This document shows positions 8,537 through 16,182 of a DNA stretch of 64,000 bases, one piece after another; the stretch's first letter is position 1, and each line of letters opens with the position of its first letter. The notes beneath the pieces were generated by a model. It saw nothing but the letters and a program-made list of their open reading frames with translations. It searched no databases and was not told the origin of the DNA. Source of the stretch: Mxb001 sp049431945 (lineage in GTDB: Bacteria; Actinomycetota; Actinomycetes; S36-B12). A program made the translations under genes and the position numbers. The stretch spans positions 1 through 64,000 of the forward strand of contig JBMTDJ010000004.1 of the NCBI GenBank assembly GCA_049431945.1. Reading direction: 5' to 3'.

Positions 8537-8860
8537 CTACGACGCGGATGTGGCTCCGGACGACCCCGAGGGAGAACTGCTCGTGGCGGACTCGCTCTTC
8601 GTCGAGCTGGCCGTGGTGGACTTGGTCGTATCCGACGTCGATGACGCTGTCGACGTGCCAGATGCGGCTGTGTCGGACGACGACGATCGCGAGTCGGTCC
8701 GATAGAAGCCCGATCCCTTGAAGACGACGCCTACGTTGCCGAAAAGCTTGCGCAGGCGCCCGCCGCACTCGGGGCAGGTCGTGAGGGCGTCATCGCTGAA
8801 TGACTGCACGGCCTCGAGTTCGTGGCCGCAATCGTTGCAGGCGTACTGATAGGTGGGCAC
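8537..8860 (-). CDS. FmdB-family zinc ribbon protein, Ruc-like chaperone candidate
   Basis: A 107-aa protein. The N-terminal half is an FmdB/CxxC zinc ribbon with four cysteines (YACNDCGHE and TCPECGG). The C-terminal half (about 60-107) is a low-complexity Ser/Thr/Ala tail, likely disordered. This architecture and the neighbourhood match M. tuberculosis Rv0991c (Ruc), described as a redox-regulated chaperone that works with Hsp70. GTG 8860 has a strong Shine-Dalgarno (GAGGAGG). A perfect CIRCE operator lies 22 bp upstream of the start codon, so heat-shock control by HrcA is expected. The Ruc-like function is inferred from architecture and context. Confidence 0.88.
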   Translation of the reverse strand: MPTYQYACNDCGHELEAVQSFSDDALTTCPECGGRLRKLFGNVGVVFKGSGFYRTDSRSSSSDTAASGTSTASSTSDTTKSTTASSTKSESATSSSPSGSSGATSAS

Positions 8861-8882
8861 GGATCCTCCTCGCCTGGGGATG

Positions 8883-8909
8883 TTAGCACTCGGGTACCGG
8901 GAGTGCTAA
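8883..8909. promoter_or_regulatory. CIRCE element (HrcA operator), perfect match
   Basis: TTAGCACTC, 9 nt (GGGTACCGG), GAGTGCTAA: both 9-bp arms match the CIRCE consensus without a mismatch. It lies between the divergent fmdB (start 8860, minus) and ABC ATPase (start 8967, plus). Its closeness to fmdB suggests that fmdB is the controlled gene. Confidence 0.93.
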
Positions 8910-8953
8910 TCGCGACGTGGGGACGACGCGGGGCTGGGCTCGGCAGCCGCGGG

Positions 8954-8959
8954 TAGTGT
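8954..8959 (+). promoter_or_regulatory. Probable -10 box of the ABC transporter operon
   Basis: TAGTGT lies 7 nt before GTG 8967, with no Shine-Dalgarno. It is 44 bp from the CIRCE element, so HrcA effects on this promoter are possible but not evident. Confidence 0.4.
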
Positions 8960-8966
8960 CGCCGTC

Positions 8967-9869
8967 GTGTCCATCCTCGTCGAGCACCTCGGCAAGACCT
9001 TCGGCAGTGTGCGCGCTGTCGATGACCTGTCTTTCACCGTCCCCGATGGAGTCGTCACCGGATTCCTCGGGCCCAACGGAGCGGGCAAGTCCACCACCAT
9101 GCGCCTCATGCTCGGTCTCGACCGGGGCGATGGTCGCACTCTCTTTGACGGCAAGCTCCTGCGCGATCACGGGCACCCCAGTCGCGTCGTGGGCACGCAC
9201 CTCGACGCGCGACCCTTCCTTCCCGGGCGCACGGCGCGCGATCACCTTCGCATGCTGGCAACCGAGGCCAAGTTGCCAGCGGCCCGCATCGATGACGTGC
9301 TCGCCATGGTGGGCCTCACCGATGTCGCCGACGATCGACCCAAGACGTTCTCGCTCGGAATGGCGCAGCGGCTCGGCCTTGCGGGGGCTGTCCTCGCCGA
9401 GCCTCACGCACTCATGCTGGACGAGCCGGCGAACGGCCTTGATCCGCAATCGATTCAGTGGCTGAGGGAGTTCCTTCGTCATTACGCTGCCGAAGGCCGG
9501 GCTGTGCTCGTGTCGAGTCATCTGCTCAGCGAGATGCAGTTGATGGCTGACCACGTGGTGGTCATCGCGAAAGGGCGGCTGGTCGCGGACGGCACCGTGG
9601 ACGACCTCGTGTCCCAGCGCAGCGACGTCTTCGTGCGGTGCACGGACCCTGGGCGACTTGCCGGCCTGCTCCGCGCGGCAGGGGGCTCGGTCACGGAGGA
9701 GGGCGATGCTCTCAGTGTCGTCGATCTGACCACCGACCAGGTGGGCCACCTCGCCTTCGATGCCGAGGTGACGATCCTCGAACTCGCCACGCGCAAGGCG
9801 AGTCTGGAAGAGACCTTCATGCAGCTCACGGGTGACGATCAGCAGTACGCATTCGGGGAGGCATCGTGA
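8967..9869 (+). CDS. ABC transporter ATP-binding protein
   Basis: A 300-aa nucleotide-binding subunit. It has Walker A GPNGAGKST near residue 35, a divergent signature FSLGMAQRLG, Walker B ALMLDEPANGLDP and an H-loop (SSHLLSEMQ). The C-terminal extension (about 215-300) is typical of CcmA/bacitracin-type exporter ATPases. It pairs with the overlapping permease gene downstream (GTGA, 4 nt). The substrate cannot be predicted; antibiotic, peptide or lipid export are options. Confidence 0.93.
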   Translation: MSILVEHLGKTFGSVRAVDDLSFTVPDGVVTGFLGPNGAGKSTTMRLMLGLDRGDGRTLFDGKLLRDHGHPSRVVGTHLDARPFLPGRTARDHLRMLATEAKLPAARIDDVLAMVGLTDVADDRPKTFSLGMAQRLGLAGAVLAEPHALMLDEPANGLDPQSIQWLREFLRHYAAEGRAVLVSSHLLSEMQLMADHVVVIAKGRLVADGTVDDLVSQRSDVFVRCTDPGRLAGLLRAAGGSVTEEGDALSVVDLTTDQVGHLAFDAEVTILELATRKASLEETFMQLTGDDQQYAFGEAS

Positions 9870-10615
9870 CCGGCGAACTCCGCTACGAATGGGTGCGCAT
9901 CAGCACCGTGCGTTCTACCTGGGCGCTCGTCGGCTTTGCCATGCTCGTCCCCGCAGGGCTCGCGCTCTTCGTGTCCTGGCTCGTGGGCAATCTCGGGCCC
10001 GACGGCGGTGGACCGCCCGACGGTGAGGCGGGAGGCCTGGCCGGATTCCTTCCCCTCACGGCCGCGATTCTGTGCGCCATCGGGGCGGCCGCCTTCGGTC
10101 AGGAGTACCGACACGGGCTCATCCGCATCACCCTGGCGATCTTCCCTCGACGCACGCCGGTCTTCGTCGCCAAGACGCTCATGGTCGCTGCGGTCGTCGT
10201 CGTCGCCGCGATCCTCGCGATCGCCACGATCGTGCTCGCGCAGGCACTCGGAGGAGTGATCTCCGGCACCGGGGTCGTCTGGGACGAGACCGCCTGGGGA
10301 GCCTCGGGGGTGCGGGCCGTGATGTACGTCGTCCTGTTCGTGCTCATCGCCTTGGCCCTGACGGCTCTCACACGCAATCAGCCGCTCGGCGTCATCGGCC
10401 CGATCGTGCTGGCCGTCCTCATCGAGCCGATCATCGGCACCATCGCCTTCGTGCAGGGCTGGACCTGGATCGACTGGGTGCTGCCCTTCTCGGGGGGCGC
10501 CGCTGCTGTGTCAACCGATGGCGCGGAGGCGTGGGGGCACCTGGCGATCTTCGGGGGATGGTTCCTGCTCCTGGCGATTCCCGCGTGGCTGCTCTTCGTG
10601 CGCCGCGACGCCTGA
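9866..10615 (+). CDS. ABC transporter permease (ABC-2 type)
   Basis: A 249-aa membrane protein with about six predicted helices (for example AILCAIGAAAFGQEYRHGLI, VVAAILAIATIVLAQAL and LGVIGPIVLAVLIEPIIG). The GQEYRHGLIR motif between helices is typical of ABC-2 permeases paired with CcmA-like ATPases. It starts with GTG overlapping the ATPase stop. The fluoride channel genes follow after 3 nt and may be in the same transcript. Confidence 0.88.
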   Translation: MTGELRYEWVRISTVRSTWALVGFAMLVPAGLALFVSWLVGNLGPDGGGPPDGEAGGLAGFLPLTAAILCAIGAAAFGQEYRHGLIRITLAIFPRRTPVFVAKTLMVAAVVVVAAILAIATIVLAQALGGVISGTGVVWDETAWGASGVRAVMYVVLFVLIALALTALTRNQPLGVIGPIVLAVLIEPIIGTIAFVQGWTWIDWVLPFSGGAAAVSTDGAEAWGHLAIFGGWFLLLAIPAWLLFVRRDA

Positions 10616-10618
10616 CCC

Positions 10619-11062
10619 GTGAACGTGCCGCGAAGCTTCCTTGCCGTTGCCCTCGGCGGCGCGCTCGGATCGCTCGCGCGCTATGCCGCGGGCGGCGCGG
10701 CCGAAGCAATGGGCGCCGAGTCGTGGTGGGCGACATTTGTCGTCAATGTCGTGGGTTGCCTGCTCATGGGCTTGCTTGTCGCCGCCGTGCTTGACCGCCC
10801 GGAGCGCTCGCGCTCGCTGGTGTGGCGACCGTTCCTCGCGGTCGGTGTCCTCGGCGGCTTCACCACCTTCTCGGCATTCGCCGGTGACGCCGTCCAGCTT
10901 GTTGAGAGCGGAGCCGCGATCGCGAGTGCGGCCTACATCGTCGGCACGCTCGTCATCACCCTTGCCGCGCTACGCCTCGGGCTCGCGCTCGGACGCGACC
11001 GACGGGGGCGGCCCGGCCGACCCGCCGGGCCGACCCCGGATCGCGAAGGCAGGACACCGTGA
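10619..11062 (+). CDS. crcB: Fluoride channel subunit Fluc/CrcB (first copy)
   Basis: Fluc channels export fluoride as dual-topology dimers. The 147-aa protein has four helices and the family motifs LGGALGSLARY, FVVNVVGCLLMG and GFTTFSAFAGD. The C-terminal tail (RDRRGRPGRPAGP) is an Arg/Pro-rich extension. A second crcB overlaps by 4 nt (GTGA), the usual arrangement for heterodimeric Fluc pairs with opposite topology. No fluoride riboswitch is visible upstream, since only 3 nt separate it from the ABC permease gene. Confidence 0.95.
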   Translation: MNVPRSFLAVALGGALGSLARYAAGGAAEAMGAESWWATFVVNVVGCLLMGLLVAAVLDRPERSRSLVWRPFLAVGVLGGFTTFSAFAGDAVQLVESGAAIASAAYIVGTLVITLAALRLGLALGRDRRGRPGRPAGPTPDREGRTP

Positions 11063-11409
11063 CGGCGGCTCTCCTCGTGGCGCTCGGCGGCGCGATCGGC
11101 GCCAGCGCTCGCTACGGGCTCGCATCGACGTGGAGCGCACGCTTTCCCTGGGCGATCCTCGTCGTCAATCTCGTCGGATCATTCATCCTCGGGGTCCTGC
11201 TCGTCGAGGCTCGCGACGAAATCCTGCTCTTCCTCGGCGTGGGCTTTTGCGGGGCCCTCACCACCTTCTCCACATTCATCCTCGACACCTTCGCGCTCGT
11301 GCGGGAAGGTCGGCCCGGCATCGCGGGCGTCAACGTCGTCCTGTCGATGTCGGGGAGCATCGCGTCGCTTGCCCTCGGCCTGCTCGTGGCGCGCTCGCTT
11401 CTCAGCTAG
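11059..11409 (+). CDS. crcB: Fluoride channel subunit Fluc/CrcB (second copy)
   Basis: A 116-aa second Fluc subunit with the motifs LGGAIGASARYGL, LVVNLVGSFILG and GALTTFSTFILD and four helices. It lacks the basic C-terminal tail of its partner, which fits the opposite-topology member of a heterodimer. It starts with GTG overlapping the first copy. Its TAG stop shares the palindrome CTAG with the stop of the convergent folate gene (11406-11409). Confidence 0.95.
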   Translation: MTAALLVALGGAIGASARYGLASTWSARFPWAILVVNLVGSFILGVLLVEARDEILLFLGVGFCGALTTFSTFILDTFALVREGRPGIAGVNVVLSMSGSIASLALGLLVARSLLS

Positions 11410-11987
11410 CCGCGCCGCGTCGCGCAGTCGATGACGCGTGTTGGCGTGATGACGTAGTCGACGCGGCAGTCATGCGGCTCCACCGGCACATCGTCGATGA
11501 CGTCACCATCGTCGACGATCGCGGCGACGATGGGACGAGGGTCGCTGAGTCCGGCGAGCACCCGATCGTAGAAGCCACCGCCCTTGCCGAGCCGATCGCC
11601 CGCGGGGGTCACGGCGAGCGCGGGGATGAGCAGGGCGCGAACCGGTTCAAGATCCAGGACCGGCCCGGTGGGCTCGGCGATTCCCATCGCGGAGACCTCC
11701 ATGCTCTCGTCCGCCAGCACCCACTCGATCCGATCATCAGCGACGCGCGGCAGCAGGACCTCGAAGCCTCGCTCGGCGAGCATGGAGCACAGGTCCACGG
11801 TGGGCGGCTCGGTCCCGTAGGAAGCGTACGCGGTGACCCGTCGCGGACCTGGGACCTGCTGGAGGAGGTCCCAGGATCGCTCGGCGATGAGGGTGCCGTC
11901 GGGTCGCGGCGCTGACCGGCGTCGGGCCCGAGCCGTGGCGCGCGCCGCTGCCTTGACCGCGGATGGACCGGTGTCGAGGGTGCTCAT
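11406..11987 (-). CDS. 5-formyltetrahydrofolate cyclo-ligase
   Basis: This ATP-dependent enzyme converts 5-formyl-THF to 5,10-methenyl-THF and recycles folate. The 193-aa protein has the N-terminal basic helix (ARATARARRRSA), a central segment (VLLPRVADDRIEW) and the family signature RLGKGGGFYDRVLAG. Length is normal. ATG 11987 has GAGAAT 6 nt upstream on the minus strand. It is divergent from galU with 25 bp between starts, the same order as Rv0992c and Rv0993 in M. tuberculosis. Confidence 0.93.
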   Translation of the reverse strand: MSTLDTGPSAVKAAARATARARRRSAPRPDGTLIAERSWDLLQQVPGPRRVTAYASYGTEPPTVDLCSMLAERGFEVLLPRVADDRIEWVLADESMEVSAMGIAEPTGPVLDLEPVRALLIPALAVTPAGDRLGKGGGFYDRVLAGLSDPRPIVAAIVDDGDVIDDVPVEPHDCRVDYVITPTRVIDCATRRG

Positions 11988-11993
11988 CCCGGC

Positions 11994-12006
11994 ATTCTCC
12001 TAGGGT
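11994..12006. promoter_or_regulatory. Back-to-back divergent -10 boxes, folate ligase and galU
   Basis: Minus-strand GAGAAT (11999-11994) is 6 nt before ATG 11987, and plus-strand TAGGGT (12001-12006) is 6 nt before galU ATG 12013. The two boxes are separated by one base, so both genes are probably leaderless. Confidence 0.42.
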
Positions 12007-12012
12007 GTCCCC

Positions 12013-12888
12013 ATGCGCGTGACAACGGCGGTCATCCCCGCGGCCGGGTTGGGCACACGGTTCCTGCCCGCCACCAAGGCGACGCCCAAGGAGATGCTGC
12101 CTGTGGTCGACAAGCCGGCCATCCAGTACGTCGTCGAGGAGGCCGTCGCCGCAGGGCTCGACGACATCCTCTTCGTCACCGGCCGTAGCAAGCGGCCGTT
12201 GGAGGACCACTTCGATCGCAACCTCGAACTGGAGTCGGCACTCGAGGCCAAGGGAGATGTGGATCGGCTGCGCAGCGTGACGGCCTCCAATGACCTCGCG
12301 CGCATCCACTACGTGCGTCAAGGAGACGCACTCGGTCTGGGGCACGCGGTGCACGTGGCCGAGCAGCACGTCGGTGACCAGCCTTTCGCGGTCCTGCTCG
12401 GCGATGACCTGATCGATCCACGTGACCCCGTGCTGCGCCACATGATCGACGTGCGCGAGCGCCTAGGCGGGTCCGTCCTGTGCCTCATGGAAGTGCCGCG
12501 TGAGCAGATCTCGCTGTACGGGTGCGCGGCCGTGGAGCCGTCCGACGCCGACGGAGTGGTGCGCGTGATGGACCTGGTCGAGAAGCCCGACGTCGCCGCG
12601 GCTCCGAGTTCGCTCGCCGTTATCGGCCGCTACATCCTGGATCCTGAGATCTTCTCCGTACTTGAGCGCACCCCCCCGGGGCGCGGTGGTGAAATTCAAC
12701 TCACCGATGCCCTGCGCGAACTCGCGCTCGCCGGCCGCGTCCACGGTGTGCTCTTCCGCGGCCGCCGCTACGACACAGGTGATCGGCTGTCATATCTCCA
12801 GGCGGTGATCCGCCTCGCATTGGAGCGCGAGGACCTCGGTCCTGCGCTGCGGGCCTGGCTTCCCGGGGCACTCGAGAGCGAGGGATGA
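12013..12888 (+). CDS. galU: UTP-glucose-1-phosphate uridylyltransferase
   Basis: GalU makes UDP-glucose for glycan and trehalose synthesis. The 291-aa protein has the nucleotidyltransferase motif GLGTRFLPATKATPKEM at residues about 11-27, followed by KPAIQYVVEEA and the metal-site region LLGDDL. The C-terminal part (YDTGDRLSYLQA) fits the family. Length is typical. Its promoter is the leaderless type. moeA/glp begins 1 nt after its stop. Confidence 0.96.
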   Translation: MRVTTAVIPAAGLGTRFLPATKATPKEMLPVVDKPAIQYVVEEAVAAGLDDILFVTGRSKRPLEDHFDRNLELESALEAKGDVDRLRSVTASNDLARIHYVRQGDALGLGHAVHVAEQHVGDQPFAVLLGDDLIDPRDPVLRHMIDVRERLGGSVLCLMEVPREQISLYGCAAVEPSDADGVVRVMDLVEKPDVAAAPSSLAVIGRYILDPEIFSVLERTPPGRGGEIQLTDALRELALAGRVHGVLFRGRRYDTGDRLSYLQAVIRLALEREDLGPALRAWLPGALESEG

Positions 12889-12889
12889 C

Positions 12890-14107
12890 ATGAGATCGGT
12901 CGAGGATCACCAGCGCATCGTGCTGGGCGATGCCCGTCCCTTGCCGACTGAGCGCGTGCCGCTGCTCGGCGCGGAGGGTCTCGTGCTGGCCGAGGCCGTG
13001 TCGGCCGCCTGGCCACTGCCCGCGTTCGACAACAGTTCCATGGACGGGTACGCCGTGCGAGCGGCCGATGTTGCAGGTGCAAGCGACGGCACTCCCGTGC
13101 GCCTGCCCGTGCATGGTGATCTGGCGGCGGGTCAGGAATCGATTGACAGCCTCGATCCCGGCACTGCGGTGCGGATCATGACGGGGGCTCCCGTTCCCAC
13201 GGGCGCGGACGCCGTTGTCCCGGTGGAGTGGACCGACGCGGCCACGGACGTCGTCGCGATCAACCAGGTCCCGGATGCCGGCGCCCATATCCGTCGCCGC
13301 GGGGAGGACGTCGCCGCGGGCGCGGTCGTTCTCGAGCCTGGGACACCCATCAATGCACGAGTGATCGCCATGCTCGCCGCTGTGGGCCTGCCCGACATCC
13401 CCGTGCATCGTCGTCCCCGCGTCGCCGTCATCTCCACCGGCGACGAACTCGTCGACCCTGGAGTGGCCCCCGGCCCGGGGCAGATCGTCGACTCCAACAG
13501 CTACATGCTCACGGCTGCAGTCCGCGAGGCCGGGGCGGAGGGCGTGCGCATCGGCCCGGTGCCGGACGATGAGGAGACCCTCGAGGCGATCCTGCGCGAG
13601 GAGGCCGCGCGCAGCGACCTCATCCTCACGTCGGGAGGCGTGAGCATGGGGGCGTACGACACAGTGAAATCGGTGCTCACGCGCATGGGAGGGGTGGACT
13701 TCGTCAAGGTCGCCATGCAGCCGGGGATGCCCCAGGGCTCAGGTAGCGTCGGCACGACGCCGATCGTGACGCTGCCCGGCAACCCGGTCAGTTCGTACGT
13801 GTCCTTCGAAGTGTTCGTCAGGCCCCTGATCCGTCGAATGCTCGGCCACGTCGTGATTGAGCGCCCTCGCCTCCACGCCATCTGCGCGCGAGAGTTCGGC
13901 TCTCCACCAGGCAAGACCCAGTTCGCCCGCGTGAGACTCGACCTCCGCGATGGACTGCTCATGGCCGAACCGGAGGGTGGCCAAGGCTCGCACATCATCG
14001 GTGGGCTCTCGCGCGCCGACGGCCTTGCCGTCGTTCCCGCCGCCACGGATCGCGTGCACGTGAGTGACGAGCTCGTGGTCTGGGATCTTCGCGGAGGGAT
14101 GCAATGA
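12890..14107 (+). CDS. glp: Gephyrin-like molybdotransferase Glp / MoeA
   Basis: A 405-aa MoeA-family protein. Visible are the N-terminal FDNSSMDGYAVR, the MoCF domain segment RVAVISTGDELVDPG, GGVSMGAYD, and the C-terminal LPGNPVSSYVSFEVF. MoeA inserts molybdate into adenylated molybdopterin. In this galU-glp-rimJ-sepX context the corynebacterial orthologue Glp is known to bind FtsZ and the membrane receptor GlpR, so a division role is likely in place of or besides cofactor synthesis. It lies 1 nt after galU and overlaps moaC by 4 nt. Confidence 0.93.
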   Translation: MRSVEDHQRIVLGDARPLPTERVPLLGAEGLVLAEAVSAAWPLPAFDNSSMDGYAVRAADVAGASDGTPVRLPVHGDLAAGQESIDSLDPGTAVRIMTGAPVPTGADAVVPVEWTDAATDVVAINQVPDAGAHIRRRGEDVAAGAVVLEPGTPINARVIAMLAAVGLPDIPVHRRPRVAVISTGDELVDPGVAPGPGQIVDSNSYMLTAAVREAGAEGVRIGPVPDDEETLEAILREEAARSDLILTSGGVSMGAYDTVKSVLTRMGGVDFVKVAMQPGMPQGSGSVGTTPIVTLPGNPVSSYVSFEVFVRPLIRRMLGHVVIERPRLHAICAREFGSPPGKTQFARVRLDLRDGLLMAEPEGGQGSHIIGGLSRADGLAVVPAATDRVHVSDELVVWDLRGGMQ

Positions 14108-14580
14108 GCGGAGAGTTCACGCACCTCGATGCCCGCGGTGCCGCGCGCATGGTCGATGTGAGCGGCAAGGACGTCACCGTACGCACGGCGACGGCATCGG
14201 GCCGGGTCGTCGTCTCCCCGGAGGTGATCGCACTCCTGCGCGGTGCCGGCGTTCCCAAGGGGGACGCCCTTGCGGTAGCCCGCATCGCGGGTATCCAGGC
14301 GGCGAAGCGCACACCCGAGCTCGTCCCCCTATGCCATCCCCTTGCCATCCACGGAGTCGATGTCTCCCTCGAGGTCGAGGACACCGAGGTGTCCATCGTG
14401 GCGACGGTCCGAACGGCTGATCGCACGGGAGTCGAGATGGAGGCCCTCACGTGCGTTGCCGTGGCAGGACTCGCCCTCATCGACATGGTGAAGGCCGTCG
14501 ATCCTGCCGCGGTCATCTGCGACGTCCGCCTGGACGAGAAGACCGGAGGCAAGCGCGGACACTGGGTGCGGCCGTCGTGA
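14104..14580 (+). CDS. moaC: Cyclic pyranopterin monophosphate synthase MoaC
   Basis: MoaC catalyses cyclic pyranopterin formation, the second step of molybdenum cofactor synthesis. The 158-aa protein has the expected DVSGKDVTVRTATASG, the conserved LVPLCHPLAIHGVDV, and C-terminal EMEALTCVAVAGLALIDM with KAVDPA. Length matches the family. ATG overlaps the glp stop by 4 nt, and its own stop overlaps the GNAT gene by 4 nt. No other moa genes are in the window. Confidence 0.96.
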   Translation: MSGEFTHLDARGAARMVDVSGKDVTVRTATASGRVVVSPEVIALLRGAGVPKGDALAVARIAGIQAAKRTPELVPLCHPLAIHGVDVSLEVEDTEVSIVATVRTADRTGVEMEALTCVAVAGLALIDMVKAVDPAAVICDVRLDEKTGGKRGHWVRPS

Positions 14581-15227
14581 CGAAGGGGTGGCCGGCGCGA
14601 CTGCGTGAGGGACGCGTGGAGTTGCGGCCGCTGCGACTTCGGGATGCCTCCGCGTGGCGTGAGGTGCGCACGCGCAATGCGCGATGGCTGCGTCGGTGGG
14701 AGGCCACCCTGCCCCTGTCGGAGCACGATGCCCCGACGACGTACGCAGCCATGGTGCGCCGGCTGCGTGCCGAGGCGCGCGAAGGCAGGAGCCTGCCCTT
14801 CGCGCTCGTCGTCGACAGCGCGTTCGCCGGACAGGTGACCGTCGGAGGGATTTCCCGCGGCTCGCTACTGAGCGCGTACGTCGGATACTGGATCGATGAG
14901 CGCTTCGCGGGCCAGGGAATCATGCCGACGGCTGTCGCGATGACCACGGACCACTGCTTCCGCGATGTCGGTCTGCATCGAGTGGAGATCAACATCCGAC
15001 CCGAGAACGCCGCATCGCTGCGTGTCGTCGACAAACTCGGCTTCCGGCAGGAGGGGACCCGGGAGAGATACCTCCACATCGACGGCGACTGGCGCGATCA
15101 CCTCACCTTCGCCCTGTGCGCCGACGACGTGCCCGAGGGCCTTCTGGCGCGGTGGCGTGCATCGCTCGTGGCAGCGGGCCACGCGGCCCGGGTGCATCCG
15201 GATGGAGCCGGGGGACCGAGCGCCTAG
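14577..15227 (+). CDS. rimJ: RimJ-type GNAT N-acetyltransferase
   Basis: A 216-aa GNAT protein resembling ribosomal-protein alanine acetyltransferases. The acetyl-CoA binding loop is ERFAGQGIMPTAVAM, followed by HRVEINIRPENAASLRV and KLGFRQEGTRERYLHIDG. The substrate may be a ribosomal protein, or another protein if the gene serves the division cluster. GTG 14577 overlaps the moaC stop (GTGA); longer readings begin inside moaC and are unlikely. The position between glp and sepX matches M. tuberculosis Rv0995. Confidence 0.9.
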   Translation: MTKGWPARLREGRVELRPLRLRDASAWREVRTRNARWLRRWEATLPLSEHDAPTTYAAMVRRLRAEAREGRSLPFALVVDSAFAGQVTVGGISRGSLLSAYVGYWIDERFAGQGIMPTAVAMTTDHCFRDVGLHRVEINIRPENAASLRVVDKLGFRQEGTRERYLHIDGDWRDHLTFALCADDVPEGLLARWRASLVAAGHAARVHPDGAGGPSA

Positions 15228-15242
15228 ATCGATGACGGCATT

Positions 15243-15257
15243 CGCGGCAAGGCCGCG
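15243..15257 (+). terminator. Hairpin after rimJ, possible terminator
   Basis: CGCGGC-AAG-GCCGCG forms a perfect 6-bp stem with a three-base loop 16 nt after the rimJ stop. There is no U-tract, so termination is uncertain. Confidence 0.3.
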
Positions 15258-15308
15258 ACACGCCCACGGTCGACGGGCCAGATCCCGCACTCTTGGCCCT
15301 TGTCCACC

Positions 15309-15314
15309 TAACGT
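15309..15314 (+). promoter_or_regulatory. Possible -10 box of sepX/glpR
   Basis: TAACGT lies 8 nt before GTG 15323 with no Shine-Dalgarno. It supports the shorter start for the membrane protein. Confidence 0.3.
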
Positions 15315-15322
15315 TCATTGAT

Positions 15323-15841
15323 GTGACGGGTCTGATCTATGTGGCGATCATCGCACTGTGGGCCGCCGTCCTGATCCCCATGTGGCTGCGCCGGCACGAC
15401 GACGACCAGGCGCGCCGCGTCGAAAGGCATCGCGTGGCCATGGGCACCCTGGCTCGGATAGCTCGGGATCCCGAGGAGGTGCAGTCCGTCGCCGCCCGGC
15501 GTCGCCGTGTCATCGTTGCCGCGACGGCCACGATCGGCGCACTGGGCAGCGCCGCCTGGGTCGCCGGGCTCGTCCCAGGCCTTGTCGCGGGACTGGCCTG
15601 GCTTCCCCTCGTCGTCTTCCTCCCGGCAGTGATTCTGTCCGAGCGTCGTGCAGCGCGAGTAACTGCCGAACGAGCACTTGAGGAGCGGCGCGAACGGCGC
15701 GTCGCGCGGGCTCACCGCGGCACGAATGATCTCGCCGACCACAGCACCGACAATCGCGAGTTGTCGGACGCGCGCGAGGTTGTCGCACCCCCGCGCGTAC
15801 ACGATGTGCCGTGGGACGAGGTCTTCGATCAGACAGCCTGA
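15323..15841 (+). CDS. glpR: SepX/GlpR-like division membrane protein
   Basis: A 172-aa protein. The N-terminal helix and following motif (VTGLIYVAIIALWAAVLIPM, then WLRRHDDD) closely resemble the start of Streptomyces SepX and corynebacterial GlpR. Next come a basic cytoplasmic stretch, a hydrophobic pair (about residues 60-100), a long basic helix rich in Arg/Glu, and the tail VHDVPWDEVFDQTA. GlpR is the membrane receptor for Glp and coordinates division with polar growth; SepX is needed for septation. The GTG at 15323 places the helix at the N-terminus and has a -10-like box upstream; a GTG-type start at 15293 is possible. The assignment rests on similarity of the N-terminus and on synteny. 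Confidence 0.78.
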   Translation: MTGLIYVAIIALWAAVLIPMWLRRHDDDQARRVERHRVAMGTLARIARDPEEVQSVAARRRRVIVAATATIGALGSAAWVAGLVPGLVAGLAWLPLVVFLPAVILSERRAARVTAERALEERRERRVARAHRGTNDLADHSTDNRELSDAREVVAPPRVHDVPWDEVFDQTA

Positions 15842-15982
15842 CGGCCAGGATCTAGGGGCTACGTACGTCCCGGTGCCGCGCCGCGATGTACGTCGGTCAC
15901 CTGAGAGGTCGGACTCTGTCGTGCTGGTGTAGTGTCACGGCCTGTCCGAGGGGGACCTCGGCCGGTGGGGCCTTGGCCCCGC

Positions 15983-16056
15983 GGGGCTGTAGCGCAGTCC
16001 GGTAGCGCACCTCGTTCGCATCGAGGGGGTCAGGGGTTCAAATCCCCTCAGCTCCA
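15983..16056 (+). tRNA. tRNA-Ala (CGC)
   Basis: A 74-nt cloverleaf: acceptor GGGGCTG/CAGCTCC with the alanine identity pair G3-U70, D-arm GCGC...GCGC, anticodon stem CCTCG/CGAGG with loop TTCGCAT (anticodon CGC, reads GCG), T-arm AGGGG/CCCCT, discriminator A. CCA is not encoded. TAGTGT at 15930-15935 could be its -10 box. Confidence 0.96.
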
Positions 16057-16152
16057 CATCCGCCACGGCCCTCGGGCCCGTGCGCAACCTGGGAATTTTC
16101 GCAGGCGATCCCCCCTGCTCCGCGGCGTCACCGTGCATCGCTCGCGGGCTCC

Positions 16153-16165
16153 ACCTACGGTAGGT
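16153..16165. repeat. Palindrome upstream of the secreted-protein gene
   Basis: ACCTAC-G-GTAGGT is a perfect 6+6 inverted repeat ending 17 nt before the ATG, next to the Shine-Dalgarno. It could be an operator or a small RNA hairpin. Confidence 0.3.
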
Positions 16166-16182
16166 CGCCGAGGAGGTAGGTC

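Noticed and set aside
8501..8540. Possible oriC from DnaA-box-like repeats
   Set aside because: Only two partial boxes; no dnaA/dnaN nearby and no AT-rich region.
10600..10625. Fluoride riboswitch before crcB
   Set aside because: Only 3 nt separate the permease stop from the crcB start, and no crcB-motif sequence was seen in the permease end.
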